Assembly (NCBI GenBank): GCA_036583965.1
Contig: JAZBQD010000014.1
Coordinates: 65,130,395-65,194,394 of the forward strand
Reading direction: 5' to 3'
Length of the DNA stretch: 64,000 nt
Source of the DNA: Prunella strophiata
Lineage: Eukaryota; Chordata; Aves; Passeriformes; Prunellidae
The notes beneath the pieces were generated by a model. It was not told the origin of the DNA, ran no database searches, and worked only from the letters and a program-made list of their open reading frames with translations. A program made the translations under genes and the position numbers. Positions 1-10,032 of this stretch are shown here, one piece after another (the first letter of the stretch is position 1; the number at the start of each line of letters is the position of its first letter).

Positions 1-717
1 GGTCTTTAATAATGTTATTCCTTCTCCTGTGCTATCCTACCACATAACACAGGTCAGTGTTTGCCTTGCTTGTCAGATGGTAGCAGAAGGGAAGAAGAGT
101 TTTGCCAACAGACAAGGGGCTGCAAGGCAGGAATGATGGGGCTGAGGTTGTGCAGGGACAGCCTTGTCCAGGAATTTGCCCACCATCAGGAGCCCCTGGC
201 AGTTTTTTTAGCTCAAACATTGTTACAGTGGAAAATAAACAGTTGTGTTTGTCCAGGCTGATAGCAGGCATTTGCCCACAGCAAATGCATCTATATGCAA
301 AAAGCCCTCTTGGTGGATGTGCCCAGAGAAAGTCTGGGTAATGAGATGCTTATTGCTTCACTGTCAATTCTCCACCAGGCAGCAGTTTAAATCTTTGCCC
401 CCCATTTGTGTGCTGTATTTGGTCCATAATGTACTTATTTTCAAGTGTCATTTTTAATTTAATGCATGAGAGGACTTATTACCCCTGGCAGAGTTAAACA
501 GTTAAACCAGGTTCTGTCAATTCCTCCCGATCTGTTGACAAGTGGAATAATATTGCACTGTGATTAGTTTTTATGAAGACTTGTGGACAAGCTGAAGCCC
601 TGGGACTCATGCAGGGATTTCTGCTCTGCATGCAGCAGGCAAAAGAGGCATCTGGGTGTTTTTCTTGTAATCTCCTATGGCAGAAAGTGGCAACTTGAAT
701 TTAGACAGGTTTGGGTC
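1..717. other. Non-coding flank, nothing recognised
   Basis: Single-copy-looking DNA left of the first LTR. Open frames here are under 80 codons, overlap one another on both strands and match no family I know. No repeat, RNA gene or promoter signature is visible. Confidence 0.6.
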
Positions 718-723
718 CCTGAG

Positions 724-1349
724 TGTCAGAACCCAGGACATCCCTCTGGCTGCCCTGGATGGCTCCAGCCCCTGGCAGGGGGCTCAGAGACCTTGGCACA
801 GAGCTCAAGACCCCTGTGCCTTTGATTCTGAGCCATGGAAAAAATTAACAACCTTATATGAAGAGTTGCAAGCCACAAAAATTAAATACAGTAAGAGTTA
901 GTTTATCACAGAGTGAAAAAGTAGAATTTTGGGGTTTTTTAGAATGAGGGTTGGGGGGGTCAAGATGGAGGAATTTGGGTGTGTTCTGTCCTTCTTTCTC
1001 CTTCTTCACAGCCTCCATCTTCTGGGTGATGGTGGCACTTTTGGATTGGTTTAGAGTAGAGTTGGACTGTGTAACATAGGTGATAGGTATTGGAAAATAA
1101 CTGTAAATAATGTACATGTAGTTTTTAGTATAAAAAGACAACACCACCTTGGAGGTGGGCAGTGTGCCTGGGACTGACCTGCTGAACAGACCTGGGCTGG
1201 TCAGAGAAAGAATTTGTTAGATAAGGAAAAATAAACAACCTTGGAGACCACAAAAGAAGAGTCCTGACTCCTTCTTTGGTTCTCAGGCTGGGACACAGAG
1301 ACTTTCCAACATCTCGGGGTCATCTCGAGCTCCTGACAGACCCACAACA
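724..1349 (+). mobile_element. Solo LTR of an endogenous retrovirus, family A, copy 1
   Basis: The element begins TGTCAGAACCC and ends CCCACAACA, giving the TG...CA termini of a retroviral LTR, and is 626 bp long. It is flanked by an exact 6-bp target-site duplication, CCTGAG, at 718-723 and 1350-1355. A TATA box (TATAAAA, 1129-1135) and a polyadenylation signal (AATAAA, 1230-1235) lie in the order and spacing expected for U3-R-U5, so transcription would run rightward. No gag, pol or env follows, so this is a solo LTR left by recombination between the two LTRs of a provirus. Two relatives lie at 2799-3420 and 50474-51095. The first 240 bases differ from the copy at 50 kb by roughly 5% by eye, which suggests a fairly recent family. 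A 6-bp duplication is typical of ERVK-like and alpharetrovirus-like integrases; the family assignment is inference. Confidence 0.93.
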
Positions 1350-1355
1350 CCTGAG

Positions 1356-2104
1356 CACCCCAAAGTTTGAGTTTGCCTAATTACTGAGTTTGCAATGTTT
1401 GGAAGGTGTTCCCAGGTGCAAAACTTAACACCATCCTTCATGAAAGTATTCAATATCCCTGCAGGTACAGATCTAGGTGTGACCTGTGGATAATGCCAGT
1501 AAAAGACATTTCCATGGGGAATGCTGCAACTTTTAGTTTCCTTGTCTGCATCTTTCATGAGCTGAATGAGACACTATGAAATAATTTTTTGTGTCCCTCT
1601 CCTCCTTTTTTTTGCCTTGCATGAGGGGTGTTGTGGGCTGCCCTTCTTTTGCCAGGGGGGAACCAGTGAGTTGGAGGCAGCTGCCAGTTTTGCTGAGAGC
1701 TGTGACACACAATGCCCTGCCTGATGGAGACTCCTTTGTGACTTTTATTTTGCTCCTCCTACTAAGAAATGAAAGGTCTTTCTGACTGAATTAGCTGGTA
1801 GCTTATTATTGTATACAGGGAAACACAACACTTAATGCTGCTGTGAAGAATCCTTAAACAGGAAATTATTAAGCAGGAAAACCACATCCCTCAAAAAGAC
1901 CACAATGCTTTGGATCACCCTGAAGAAAAACTGTCATGAAATGCTTTTATACAGACCTGCACTTATGGAAAAAAATGATATTTTATTTATTGCTAAGGAT
2001 ATTTGGATAAAGCATCACAGCTTGTGTTTGGGTGGGAGAAAAATAATGAGTACCAGTTCTTATGTCAGATTTTTCACCACTAGATCTTATAAGAAATCTG
2101 CATC
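1356..2104. other. Non-coding stretch, nothing recognised
   Basis: Spacer between the first LTR and the MIR relic. Only short frames shared by both strands are open. I see no exon signals, tandem repeats or known mobile element. Confidence 0.55.
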
Positions 2105-2240
2105 ACTGGCTCCATTTCACAGGAGGAGAAACTGAGGCACAGAGCAGGAAATCAACCTGTTCCTCTCTCACTCAGAGACCAGTGGCTCTGCCAGAAATGG
2201 AGCTCAGGTCTTCTGAAACCTAATGAGTTCAGCCTGACAG
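2105..2240 (-). mobile_element. MIR SINE relic
   Basis: The plus strand reads close to the complement of the MIR core. It has a block resembling 'gaggagaaactgaggcacag' at about 2125-2144, then a degenerate part with 'agtggctctgccag' and 'gagctcaggtcttctg' in the correct order. MIR is an old tRNA-derived SINE shared by amniotes, mobilised by L2. The copy is divergent and lacks the tRNA-like head and the L2-like tail, so it is inert. The edges are approximate. Confidence rests on the order of the conserved blocks, not on one motif. Confidence 0.75.
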
Positions 2241-2792
2241 CTGAGAATGCCTGATCTCCATATATACTCCAATTTAATGTTTTCATTGATTTTTTGTTAT
2301 TTGTTTGAAATGAGGAAATGTTTATTTCCCAAGAGTGAAGCTCTTTTGCTTCCCACATAGCAATTGTAATGGCAGATAATCCTTGCCATGCTGCTGCCTG
2401 AGAGCATAGCATCCTCTCAGGGTGATTTTTCTGTCTTCTGGTTGCCTCATCCCTGGCCCATTTACTGGCCTTGCCTCCACAGTTATTTGCAGTGGTTGTT
2501 CCTGGAATGGAAATGTGGAGAAGGGAGAAATGGCCAAGCTCCTCAGACATGGCCTGGGTGAAATCAGCCCTTCAGTTGTCTCTTAGAGCAATGCTCATGG
2601 CAAAGGTTTTGTTCTCCTTCCTGGGAAGGTGACCTTACCTGGTGGGTGTTTCTGCATGGTGGGGAGGTGGAACTACTGCCAGCCCTTCCCCCTGGAGTGC
2701 AGGATGGAGCTGTGGCACCTGTGTTCCCACTGATATCCTGCCTGGCAGCCTGTTCATACTGAGCCATCTCACAGACCCTCTGCCCCTGTGAC
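2241..2792. other. Non-coding stretch, nothing recognised
   Basis: Spacer between the MIR relic and the second LTR. A 132-codon minus-strand frame extends over it and the MIR. It includes SINE sequence and shows no protein family features, so I do not call it a gene. Confidence 0.55.
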
Positions 2793-2798
2793 GAGCAG

Positions 2799-3420
2799 TG
2801 TCAGAGCTCTCTCAGGAGCTGGAGATGACCCTGATCTGTTTGAGAGTCTCTGTGTCCCAGCCTGAGAACCAAAGAAGGAGTCAGGAGTCTTCATTTCAGG
2901 TCTCCAAGGTTATTTATTTTCTCTTATCTATTACATTCTTTCCCTGACCAGCCCAGGTCTGTTCAGCAGGGCAGTCTGAGGCACACTGCCCACCTCTGGG
3001 GCAGTGTTGTCTTTTTATACTAAAAACTACATGTGCATTATTTACAGTTACTTTCCAATACCTATCACCTGTGTTACACAGTCCAACTCTACTGTAAACC
3101 AATCCAAAAGTGCCACCATCACCCAGAAGATGGAGGCTGTGAAGAAGGAGAAAGAAGGACAGAACACACCCAAATTCCTCCATCTTGACCCCCCCAACCC
3201 TCATTCTAAAAAACCCCAAAATTCTACTTTTTCACCTTGTGATAAACTAACTCTTACTCAATTTTTGTGGCTTGCAACTCTTCATATAAGGTTGGTAATT
3301 TTTTCCATGGCTCAAAATGAAAGGCACAGGGGTCTTGGGCTCTGTGCCAAGGTCTCTGAGCCCCCTGCCAGGGGCTGGAGCCATCCAGGGCAGCCAGAGG
3401 GATGTCCTGGGCTTCTGACA
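2799..3420 (-). mobile_element. Solo LTR of an endogenous retrovirus, family A, copy 2
   Basis: This is the reverse complement of the family at 724-1349, 622 bp long. On the minus strand it starts TGTCAGAAGCCC (at 3420) and ends CTCTGACA (at 2799). An exact 6-bp target-site duplication, GAGCAG, lies at 2793-2798 and 3421-3426. The TATA box reads TATAAAAA on minus (3012-3019) and the polyadenylation signal AATAAA on minus (2913-2918). Relative to copy 1 it has a short deletion near 3250 and a different last dozen bases. The duplication differs from that of copy 1, so the two are independent insertions, not an inverted duplication or the two ends of one provirus. The strand opposite to the LTR contains the longest part of a 181-codon frame (3004-3549), which I regard as non-genic. 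Confidence 0.93.
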
Positions 3421-3426
3421 GAGCAG

Positions 3427-6145
3427 CACCAGGAGCTGCTGTGGAGGGACCCAGGGAACAGGGGAATCATTCTCCACAGGCACCACCAGCCTTGGGTATT
3501 TCTGCAGGCAATGAACTTGCTCTGGTGGCCTGCCTGTGCTCAGCAGTGAACCCAGAGCTATAAAGAACAAAATGACATGGATAATGGCCTTGCATTCCCA
3601 AGAATAGCTCTGCAACAGGCAGCCTGCCAGCTTTGGGAAGAAGAATTCCCACATCAGGTGAGACTCTTGTTGGGTTCCTATTACTGAGGTGCAATATTTT
3701 TAGTAGGAGACTGATTTGAAAAGGGGAATTACTTTGAACTTTCCTGGTTTAGTTCTACCAATTTTAAATACAGTAGATTTCAAAGGTCCCTCTAATAAAA
3801 AGTGTGGCACTGCAGGAGTCACTGCATAGTGAAAGCATAATTGATGATGGTTGAAGCTGTCAGATTTGCTAGAAGCACTGATCAGCCAGTCAAGGGAAGC
3901 AAAATAAATTTCACTGAGACCATCATATTTCATTGGATGTGACTGGAGTGAGCAATTTGCAGCAGCACAGCCACCATGGGCTGACTCAGGGAGCCCTGGA
4001 TTGCATTGCAGTGGTGCAGTGACTGGTGCAGTTCTTGCACCACGTCTGTAAAACTGCAGGATGAGGCTGTGGGATGCAGGGAACAGAGCACTATTTCAGC
4101 CTTGCTCCTCAGGAGGGTTTCCTGCCTGCTGTTTATGCCCTTCTTGCAGCTCCAGGTGATCATCTTCACAGCCCAATGTCTCATGTTGCAGACACAGCTT
4201 CTGTCAAACCCCACAGCCATTTGCTTGCCTTGCCACCCTCCTCATTTCCACTTTCCACGTTTTGATGCAGGGATTATTGACCATTCCCACAGTCCTAAAA
4301 GAATATTTGTAGTCAGGCACCTTTGTCACTGCATTTAAATGTTTGTTATTGTGCAGATGAGTACAGAAATAAGGTTTGAAACATGGATACACTTCATACA
4401 GAGAGGAGGGAGGGGGAAATTTTCCCTCCCAGAGTCCAGGACTGTCAAGGATGTGACATCTGCACTAGCAAGGCTGTGCTGGCACCTTCAAACAAGTGGA
4501 GCAATTCTTGTTGTTATTAAAGACACATCAGTCTTTTCCTTCTGAAGGCATTAGAAATAAATATCTTTGAACAGGAAGGAGTAAATCTGGCCAGATGCTC
4601 CTGAGGGCTCTAAAAATGAAATTATCTATAAAATCTAGTGTCATCTACCAGGAACAGGTTCTCTGAAGGATGAAGCTGAGACTGGAGCCCTGACAAAGGA
4701 TGTGTTGGGATGGTTTGTGCAGCTGGGATGCTATGAGACAGAGACCAGGCAGAATTAACCTCCCTGTGATCAGACTGTTCAAGTACATTCTTTCATTTCT
4801 TCAATCTATGTCTTTCATGAGAATTGATAATTATAATTGGGTTTGGTGGTTTGTTTTTATTTTTTAGGTGTTTAAATAAATATATTTCTTTTCACTTTAC
4901 CTGAATAAAAGTTAAAGGAGATTTCTGGTTGCAGGTGAAGTGACAAGACATCCCTTGTACACAGCCCCTCTGTGGTCAGGAAGAGGAAGAAATTTCTTCT
5001 GATAACCAGAGTTGTCCAGAAGAGCATTTGAGCTGAGGAAGGAGACTGGATCCAGAGTGTCCCCATGATGTCTCCCACAACAGGCTTCCCAAAATCATGT
5101 GCAGATTTGTATTTTACAGTCCTGCTGGTTAGCAGGACTTTGCAGAACTTCTGAGATGCTGCTCAAAGATTTCTGAGATTTTACTCAAAGACATTATTTC
5201 TGAGGATCCTGGGGGAAGTGTGCCTTGCTGAAGGTGTGACCCCAGGTTACCATCCTAGCTCAGACTGAAGAGGAGCAGCACCAGGCACACACCTGGCTCT
5301 GAGATGTGTCACAGCCCAGTGCTGCAGGTCACCAAAATCTGTGTCAGCTTTATTGAATCCTCTACATGCAGAGAAATGGGGAAATAAATAGCAGTAAACA
5401 GCAACCCCAGGTATCTCCTGCTTTCCCCAGATCTCTGTGGGAGGTGCAGTGTTTTGGGGTGGTCTGAGCAGCAATCAGGCAACTGAGCCTTTGCTGCCCA
5501 TCTGCAGGTGTTTCAAGCTTTGTAGGAGGGAAAGAAGGAAGGCAGTTCCTCCATGTCCTCCTTCAGGAACTGATTTGTTTTCTCTTTCTCTACTGCATTT
5601 GCACATAACTGATGCTGCTGAGTGTCCCTGTGGAGCAAACAAGAGATTCAGCCCATAGATACCACATACTTGATGCACAAGAATGATTTATGGGATCAGA
5701 AATTAATTAGATTGCAATGATAGGGTGTAAGTGCTGTGTCACTCTTAATGATTGGGTGATTAAAGCCAGTTAAAACTCAAGCTTACTGTGATAAAACACA
5801 GTGGAGCTGAAGATGGTTGTTTCCCACAGCTATCAGGGACTGAGAACCTGATTTTGCAGAAGAGAATGTTTAGTCCCAAAATAGAAGCACTGTGGAGATG
5901 ACCCAGGGGAGGAGACAAATCCTGGACAGCAAGCTCATCCCAGCTGAATGTGTGTATCATCATGTAGGAGATGGATGCAAATGGAAACATCTATTTCCAT
6001 TGGATGGAAACATCTGTCAGCTCCTCTCCTGCAGGAGGTTGGTACAAGATGTATTTACTCACAGAGTAAATTTGCTCCAGCCTGAGCAGTGCATTTCTCA
6101 TGGCTCAGGGGTTGCAGGTGTATACAGCCAGACATTATGGAAGAG
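3427..6145. other. Non-coding stretch, nothing recognised
   Basis: About 2.7 kb of unremarkable DNA with scattered short frames on both strands, many overlapping each other. No known mobile element, RNA gene or exon could be supported. Position 4847-4866 is a short T-rich patch only. Confidence 0.55.
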
Positions 6146-6151
6146 ATCTTG

Positions 6152-6901
6152 TGCCACCAGTCCTCTGTCCCTCTGGGTGCCATTCAGGGACCCTGGCCAG
6201 CCCTGGCACAGCAGCAGCAGTGGGGCACTCAGCCCTGGCACAGCAGCAGCAGTGGGGCACTCAGCCCTGGCACAGCAGCAGCAGTGGGGCACTCAGCCCT
6301 GGCACAGCAGACAGCAGTGGGCACTCAGCCCTGGCACAGCAGCAGCAGTGGGGCACTCAGCCCTGGCACAGCAGCAGCAGTGGGCACTCAGCAGTGCCCC
6401 GGGGCACGGATGGCAGCCAGGCTGTTTGCCCAGCAGCAGGAGAGACTCAGGGGACAAGGGTGAAGGGAAGGGGACAACTCTCAGCAGGGTTAATCCAAGG
6501 TTTTATTCAGGAACTCACAGGAGCTCCTGCACCTCAGGGGCCTCATGCTCAGAGCCCTGGAGAGGTGCCAAGGTTACATTGAAAGGGAGGTGGACACCAA
6601 AAGTAGATAACATTCACTGAGCAATAAAGAATGCCAAGGGATGGACACTACAATATGGACATTTGGGATGGCAGATAGGGTAACACCTGAGGGGTTGAAC
6701 CTTGGCCTCTGACTGATCACACGATGACTTGGACAGAACTTTCCAGAACTCGGGATGGGATGCTGAGTGATTGACAGAGAGCCAGGGCAGGGAGCTGGGA
6801 ATGGTTTAGAGGAGGGGGATACAATCTGGGATAAAGCATTTGGGGGAAACAAGGGGATACAGAAACAGAACTATCACAAAATCTAGAAACACATTACAAC
6901 A
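6152..6901 (-). mobile_element. Solo LTR of an endogenous retrovirus, family B, with internal minisatellite
   Basis: On the minus strand the element starts TGTTGTAATGTG (at 6901) and ends CTGGTGGCA (at 6152), with an exact 6-bp duplication, ATCTTG, at 6146-6151 and 6902-6907. A polyadenylation signal reads AATAAA on minus (6502-6507) in a context typical of bird LTRs. The downstream part (6152-6500 in plus coordinates) would be R/U5 and contains six copies of a 32-bp unit. The sequence is unrelated to the family at 724, so a second retroviral lineage is present. No internal retroviral genes adjoin it. The 750-bp length includes about 190 bp of repeat expansion. The ends were chosen from the paired TG...CA and duplication, so a different boundary is possible, but the LTR identity around 6400-6880 is firmer. 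Confidence 0.72.
6201..6391. repeat. Minisatellite, six units of 32 bp
   Basis: Units start at 6201, 6233, 6265, 6297, 6329 and 6361. Each contains CCCTGGCACAGCAGCAGCAG followed by a G run and GCACTCAG. Units 1, 2, 3 and 5 look identical. Unit 4 has an ACAGC variant and one fewer G, and unit 6 is 31 bp. Because 32 is not a multiple of three and the unit has no stop in these frames, all three plus frames stay open, which produces long spurious open frames of 124, 160 and 242 codons. The array lies inside the LTR at 6152-6901. Confidence 0.95.
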
Positions 6902-6907
6902 ATCTTG

Positions 6908-8469
6908 GAACTGCACTGAACACCTGTGCTGAGTAGCATCTACCTGCTTTCCACCCTTTGTGTGTCCTAAAGCAGTCAAGTATGAATGTCAGGAGTGTCT
7001 TTAGCAAAATACTGATTCTGTGTGGCTGCTCTGGTTGTGGGATGAAGCCACTGCACGTTTCTGCTCCTTTTTCACTGCCACATCCAAAACACATGTGGTC
7101 TATATGCAAACTCAGATCTATTCTTTACATATTTCCATTTCCATTGCCCTGAGTGCAGAGGCACACTTGGCCCTGTGCTGCTGTGTAAATGTCAGCCTGG
7201 CAGAGAGGAGCCAGAATGGCGTCAGGGACACGTAAGAAACAAGTGAAATGCAGAAATGTGAACCTGTTGTTTTTGAAGCCTGGTGAGTAGGAGTCTGATC
7301 CTCCAACTCCAATATTAGTTAATGGGATCTGAATGCTTGACTCCCACACGCAGCTCTGAAAATTTACTCCATCTGCTCCATTGCTTGTTATCTTGCCTTT
7401 TTTATTTCTTTTTTTTTTTTTTTTTCTATAGCAGAAAAGACAGAGCCCTCTCTTTGCCTGAGATAAGATTTGAGAACTGTAACAGTTTGAGTATAAATGT
7501 TAATCTTACCAAAGCCAGTTTTAATACCAATTGGGAATCTGGTTTCTTCTCTAGAGGCACTAATATCTACCTTTAAAAATAGATCTGTGTGGCAAATTAA
7601 ATGCTCCAGTTCACAGATGTAAGATAGCAGTAATGGCCAGATTAAAACTTATACTGTACTGATTTTATCACCCAACTAAAAAATGGATAGTGATCATCTA
7701 CAGGGTCAAAGGATTACATTTTATTGATCTCCTAGAGTTCATTTTATTTTTCTTTGTGTTGCTGTTATTACTTCTCTGGCAGACACAAACACCTAGGTTG
7801 TTCTAACTCCTTCAAACCATGCTGGAGTCAGCTGAGCTCAGAGTGTCTTACTGGTACAGCTGATTTCAAAGGGAGCTTCTTGATAAAACAACAGTCAAAA
7901 TCTATTTTGTTTTTTGGCTAAAAATCTCTTTTCACCATTTGTTCTTTCAATGGCTTTCTTCACTCTTTTGCAAAAGTGTTGTCAAATTTTCTTTTATGTA
8001 TTTCTATCTGATTTTTCTTTGTCTTCTCCTTTCTGATTTTTTTTTGCTTTCTTTTGTCCTTGTGAGGTTTTTTTTTTTAGTCTTATTAAATGGCTCTAAT
8101 AGCAATAGCAATTACATGACCCCCCCATTTGACTTCTAGCATTTTACACTCTCTGATAAAACAAAACAGAAAATTTTACCCAAGCTATTGATTTCCACAG
8201 AGTATACTTGAAAAGCTGTAGAAATTATATTCCTCTCTTTACAACTCAATAAGGGAAACTCAGGCATTCTTGTGCTAAAGAAAAACATGACATCTTAAGC
8301 TAAGCTAAAGCCCTAAACTAAACTTTGTATTAATTAGGAAAGCAATAAAGACATTCTGGCTCATTATTTGTGAAAAGGCACACAGCACTTACCCTGATGC
8401 AGCAATCACTCAGCCATTGGTAATGTTGAGGCTACAAATTGCTTCCTAGATGTATTCCCAGAACATGAA
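6908..8469. other. Non-coding, AT-rich, with T runs
   Basis: Single-copy DNA holding a 16-20 base T run at about 7409-7425 and a T-rich stretch at 7925-8085. Small hydrophobic frames such as 7939-8139 are by-products of the T-rich composition. No gene recognised. Confidence 0.55.
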
Positions 8470-8720
8470 ACAAACACATCACATCATTGTTTAACAAACA
8501 GCACTGCCTAATCTGAGCTATACAGGCTTTTATTTATGACATTTGCAGTAAACACAGCATTAAATATGATGTCTGGATAAAAAACTTTCCTAAGAACACT
8601 TGAGTCATAAAGAAAGCTGGGAGCCCTAAATTGATTGTAAGTTAATCTGACATTTTAAAGGAAATTGTCATTATCTAATTCACCAGAAGCTGTTCTGAAT
8701 GACTGCAAAAAAACTGTTTT
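8470..8720. promoter_or_regulatory. Possible conserved non-coding element
   Basis: AT-rich block without repeat character, containing forkhead-like TGTTTAAC, several TTTAT and ATTAAAT cores and TTGATTG. The texture resembles vertebrate non-coding enhancers. This is inference from composition and motif density only, and edges are arbitrary. Confidence 0.22.
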
Positions 8721-9716
8721 CATTTTGCTTAGATCCAGCACTGTAAAAGGTCACATACTTCTAAGCAGACTTCCTCAAATTACTCAAAACACTTGGAAAG
8801 ATTTGCATTAGTAGAATTGGTATATTTAACTGTATTTTAATGAAGACAGTCAGTGCTCTTTGTCTCTGAAGAAAGGGAGGAAGGAAAGGCAAACTGTGAT
8901 GCTGAAGTTCAATCACCTGTTTCTGTGTGTGTCACTCACAAGGCTTAGCACATAATTGACTTTTTTTGATTTCCTGTTTGATTAAATTTAGAAGTAGAAA
9001 GAGCGTTTAGGTCAACATAAGACAAAATTAATATTTTCATATTTATCATTATTTTTTTCAAATAAAATTCAACAGTATATTTTTTCCCCAAAACAAAACA
9101 CATACATTTTTACTTATCCCATCAGGGTAGAGTGGGAATTCACTTGTACTTAACTTGAAAGAATGTCCCTTTTTGGTCCAATCTGTTTGCTGATGCAAAG
9201 CAGAAAGGTTCCTGACTCTCTTCATTGACTTTACCTGTCCCTTGTTAAGCTCTGGTGCATCAGTGGTGTTTGTTCAGAGCTGCACCTGTGCTTGTTAAGG
9301 TGTGTCCCAGGTGACACTGATCCACAGCAAGGTCCTTTGAAGATTTCAAATGAAGGAATAAGAGGTTTGGAGAGAGCTAATTGGGGTGGTTTCTGGGAAA
9401 GAAGGAAGAGTCATTATGAGAGATGTCAGGGGAGTAGCAATCATCTCATCTGCCTTAGAAAACAGCTTTGTTTTGGGATATGTTCCCAATATTATGTTTA
9501 TATGGAAAATCTAATGCCCTGAAGGAAGTAGCTGAGTGGGTTACAGAACATGAGCATTTCCCTGCCTGTTGGACAGTTTAGCTGAGTTATCTGTTCCTGA
9601 CACTGGAACACCAATTTGTAGGACAATACCCTTTTTCCTGACCCAGAGATGGGGCAACTCTGAGGCATTTTAAAAACTTTTATTCCATTTTCAGTCTGAT
9701 GAGAAGGGTAAGACAA
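8721..9716. other. Non-coding stretch, nothing recognised
   Basis: AT-rich, with an A/T-dominated patch at about 9020-9110. No known element or exon could be supported. Confidence 0.5.
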
Positions 9717-9722
9717 TACAGA

Positions 9723-10026
9723 TGTTATAATTCATGCCATCACAATCAGAAGCCAGCTATTTCCTAATTACAATACCCTATAAGTGTTTCTTGGCCTATC
9801 AGCTTTTTGCCACACCATCCTGTAAATGCCTTAAAGCCAATTATCTAAAGCTACCCCTTGTGGGTTCTACTGCAATGCATCTTCCATAGTTCTGTTTCTC
9901 CAAAGTATCCAGTCTTATTTGTGAGGCCATCATTTGAAACTTTTTTCTAGCTGCATTTCTCTCTCAACAATTTCTGTCCTATTCCATGGCATTTCCAAGT
10001 CAGCATTTTTTATCTCCAAGTTTGCA
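9723..10026. mobile_element. Possible short LTR-like or ERV-derived segment
   Basis: The stretch from about 9745 to 10090 has the look of a dispersed bird retroviral repeat. A candidate unit starts TGTTATAATT and ends TTTGCA, with TACAGA on both sides (9717-9722 and 10027-10032). It has a TATA-like CTATAAG near 9778 but no AATAAA. The paired flanks could be coincidence, since several start points were possible, and the repeat may extend beyond 10032. Orientation is not settled. Confidence 0.3.
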
Positions 10027-10032
10027 TACAGA

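Noticed and set aside
724..3420. LTR pair as the two ends of one provirus
   Set aside because: The LTRs are in opposite orientation, have different target duplications, and the spacer holds a MIR relic and no gag, pol or env.
3004..3549. 181-codon plus-strand frame
   Set aside because: Its first half is the antisense strand of the LTR at 2799-3420 and its second half runs into unrelated flank. It has no ATG in good context and no domain, so I treat it as chance.
6201..6391. CRISPR-like array
   Set aside because: Units are directly adjacent with no spacers; it is a minisatellite within an LTR in a vertebrate genome.
5892..6620. 242-codon frame as a repeat protein
   Set aside because: The open frame is produced by the 32-bp repeat and continues into LTR sequence; all three frames are open equally.
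7939..8139. Small hydrophobic membrane peptide
   Set aside because: The Phe/Leu richness comes from T-rich DNA; the surrounding sequence is low-complexity.
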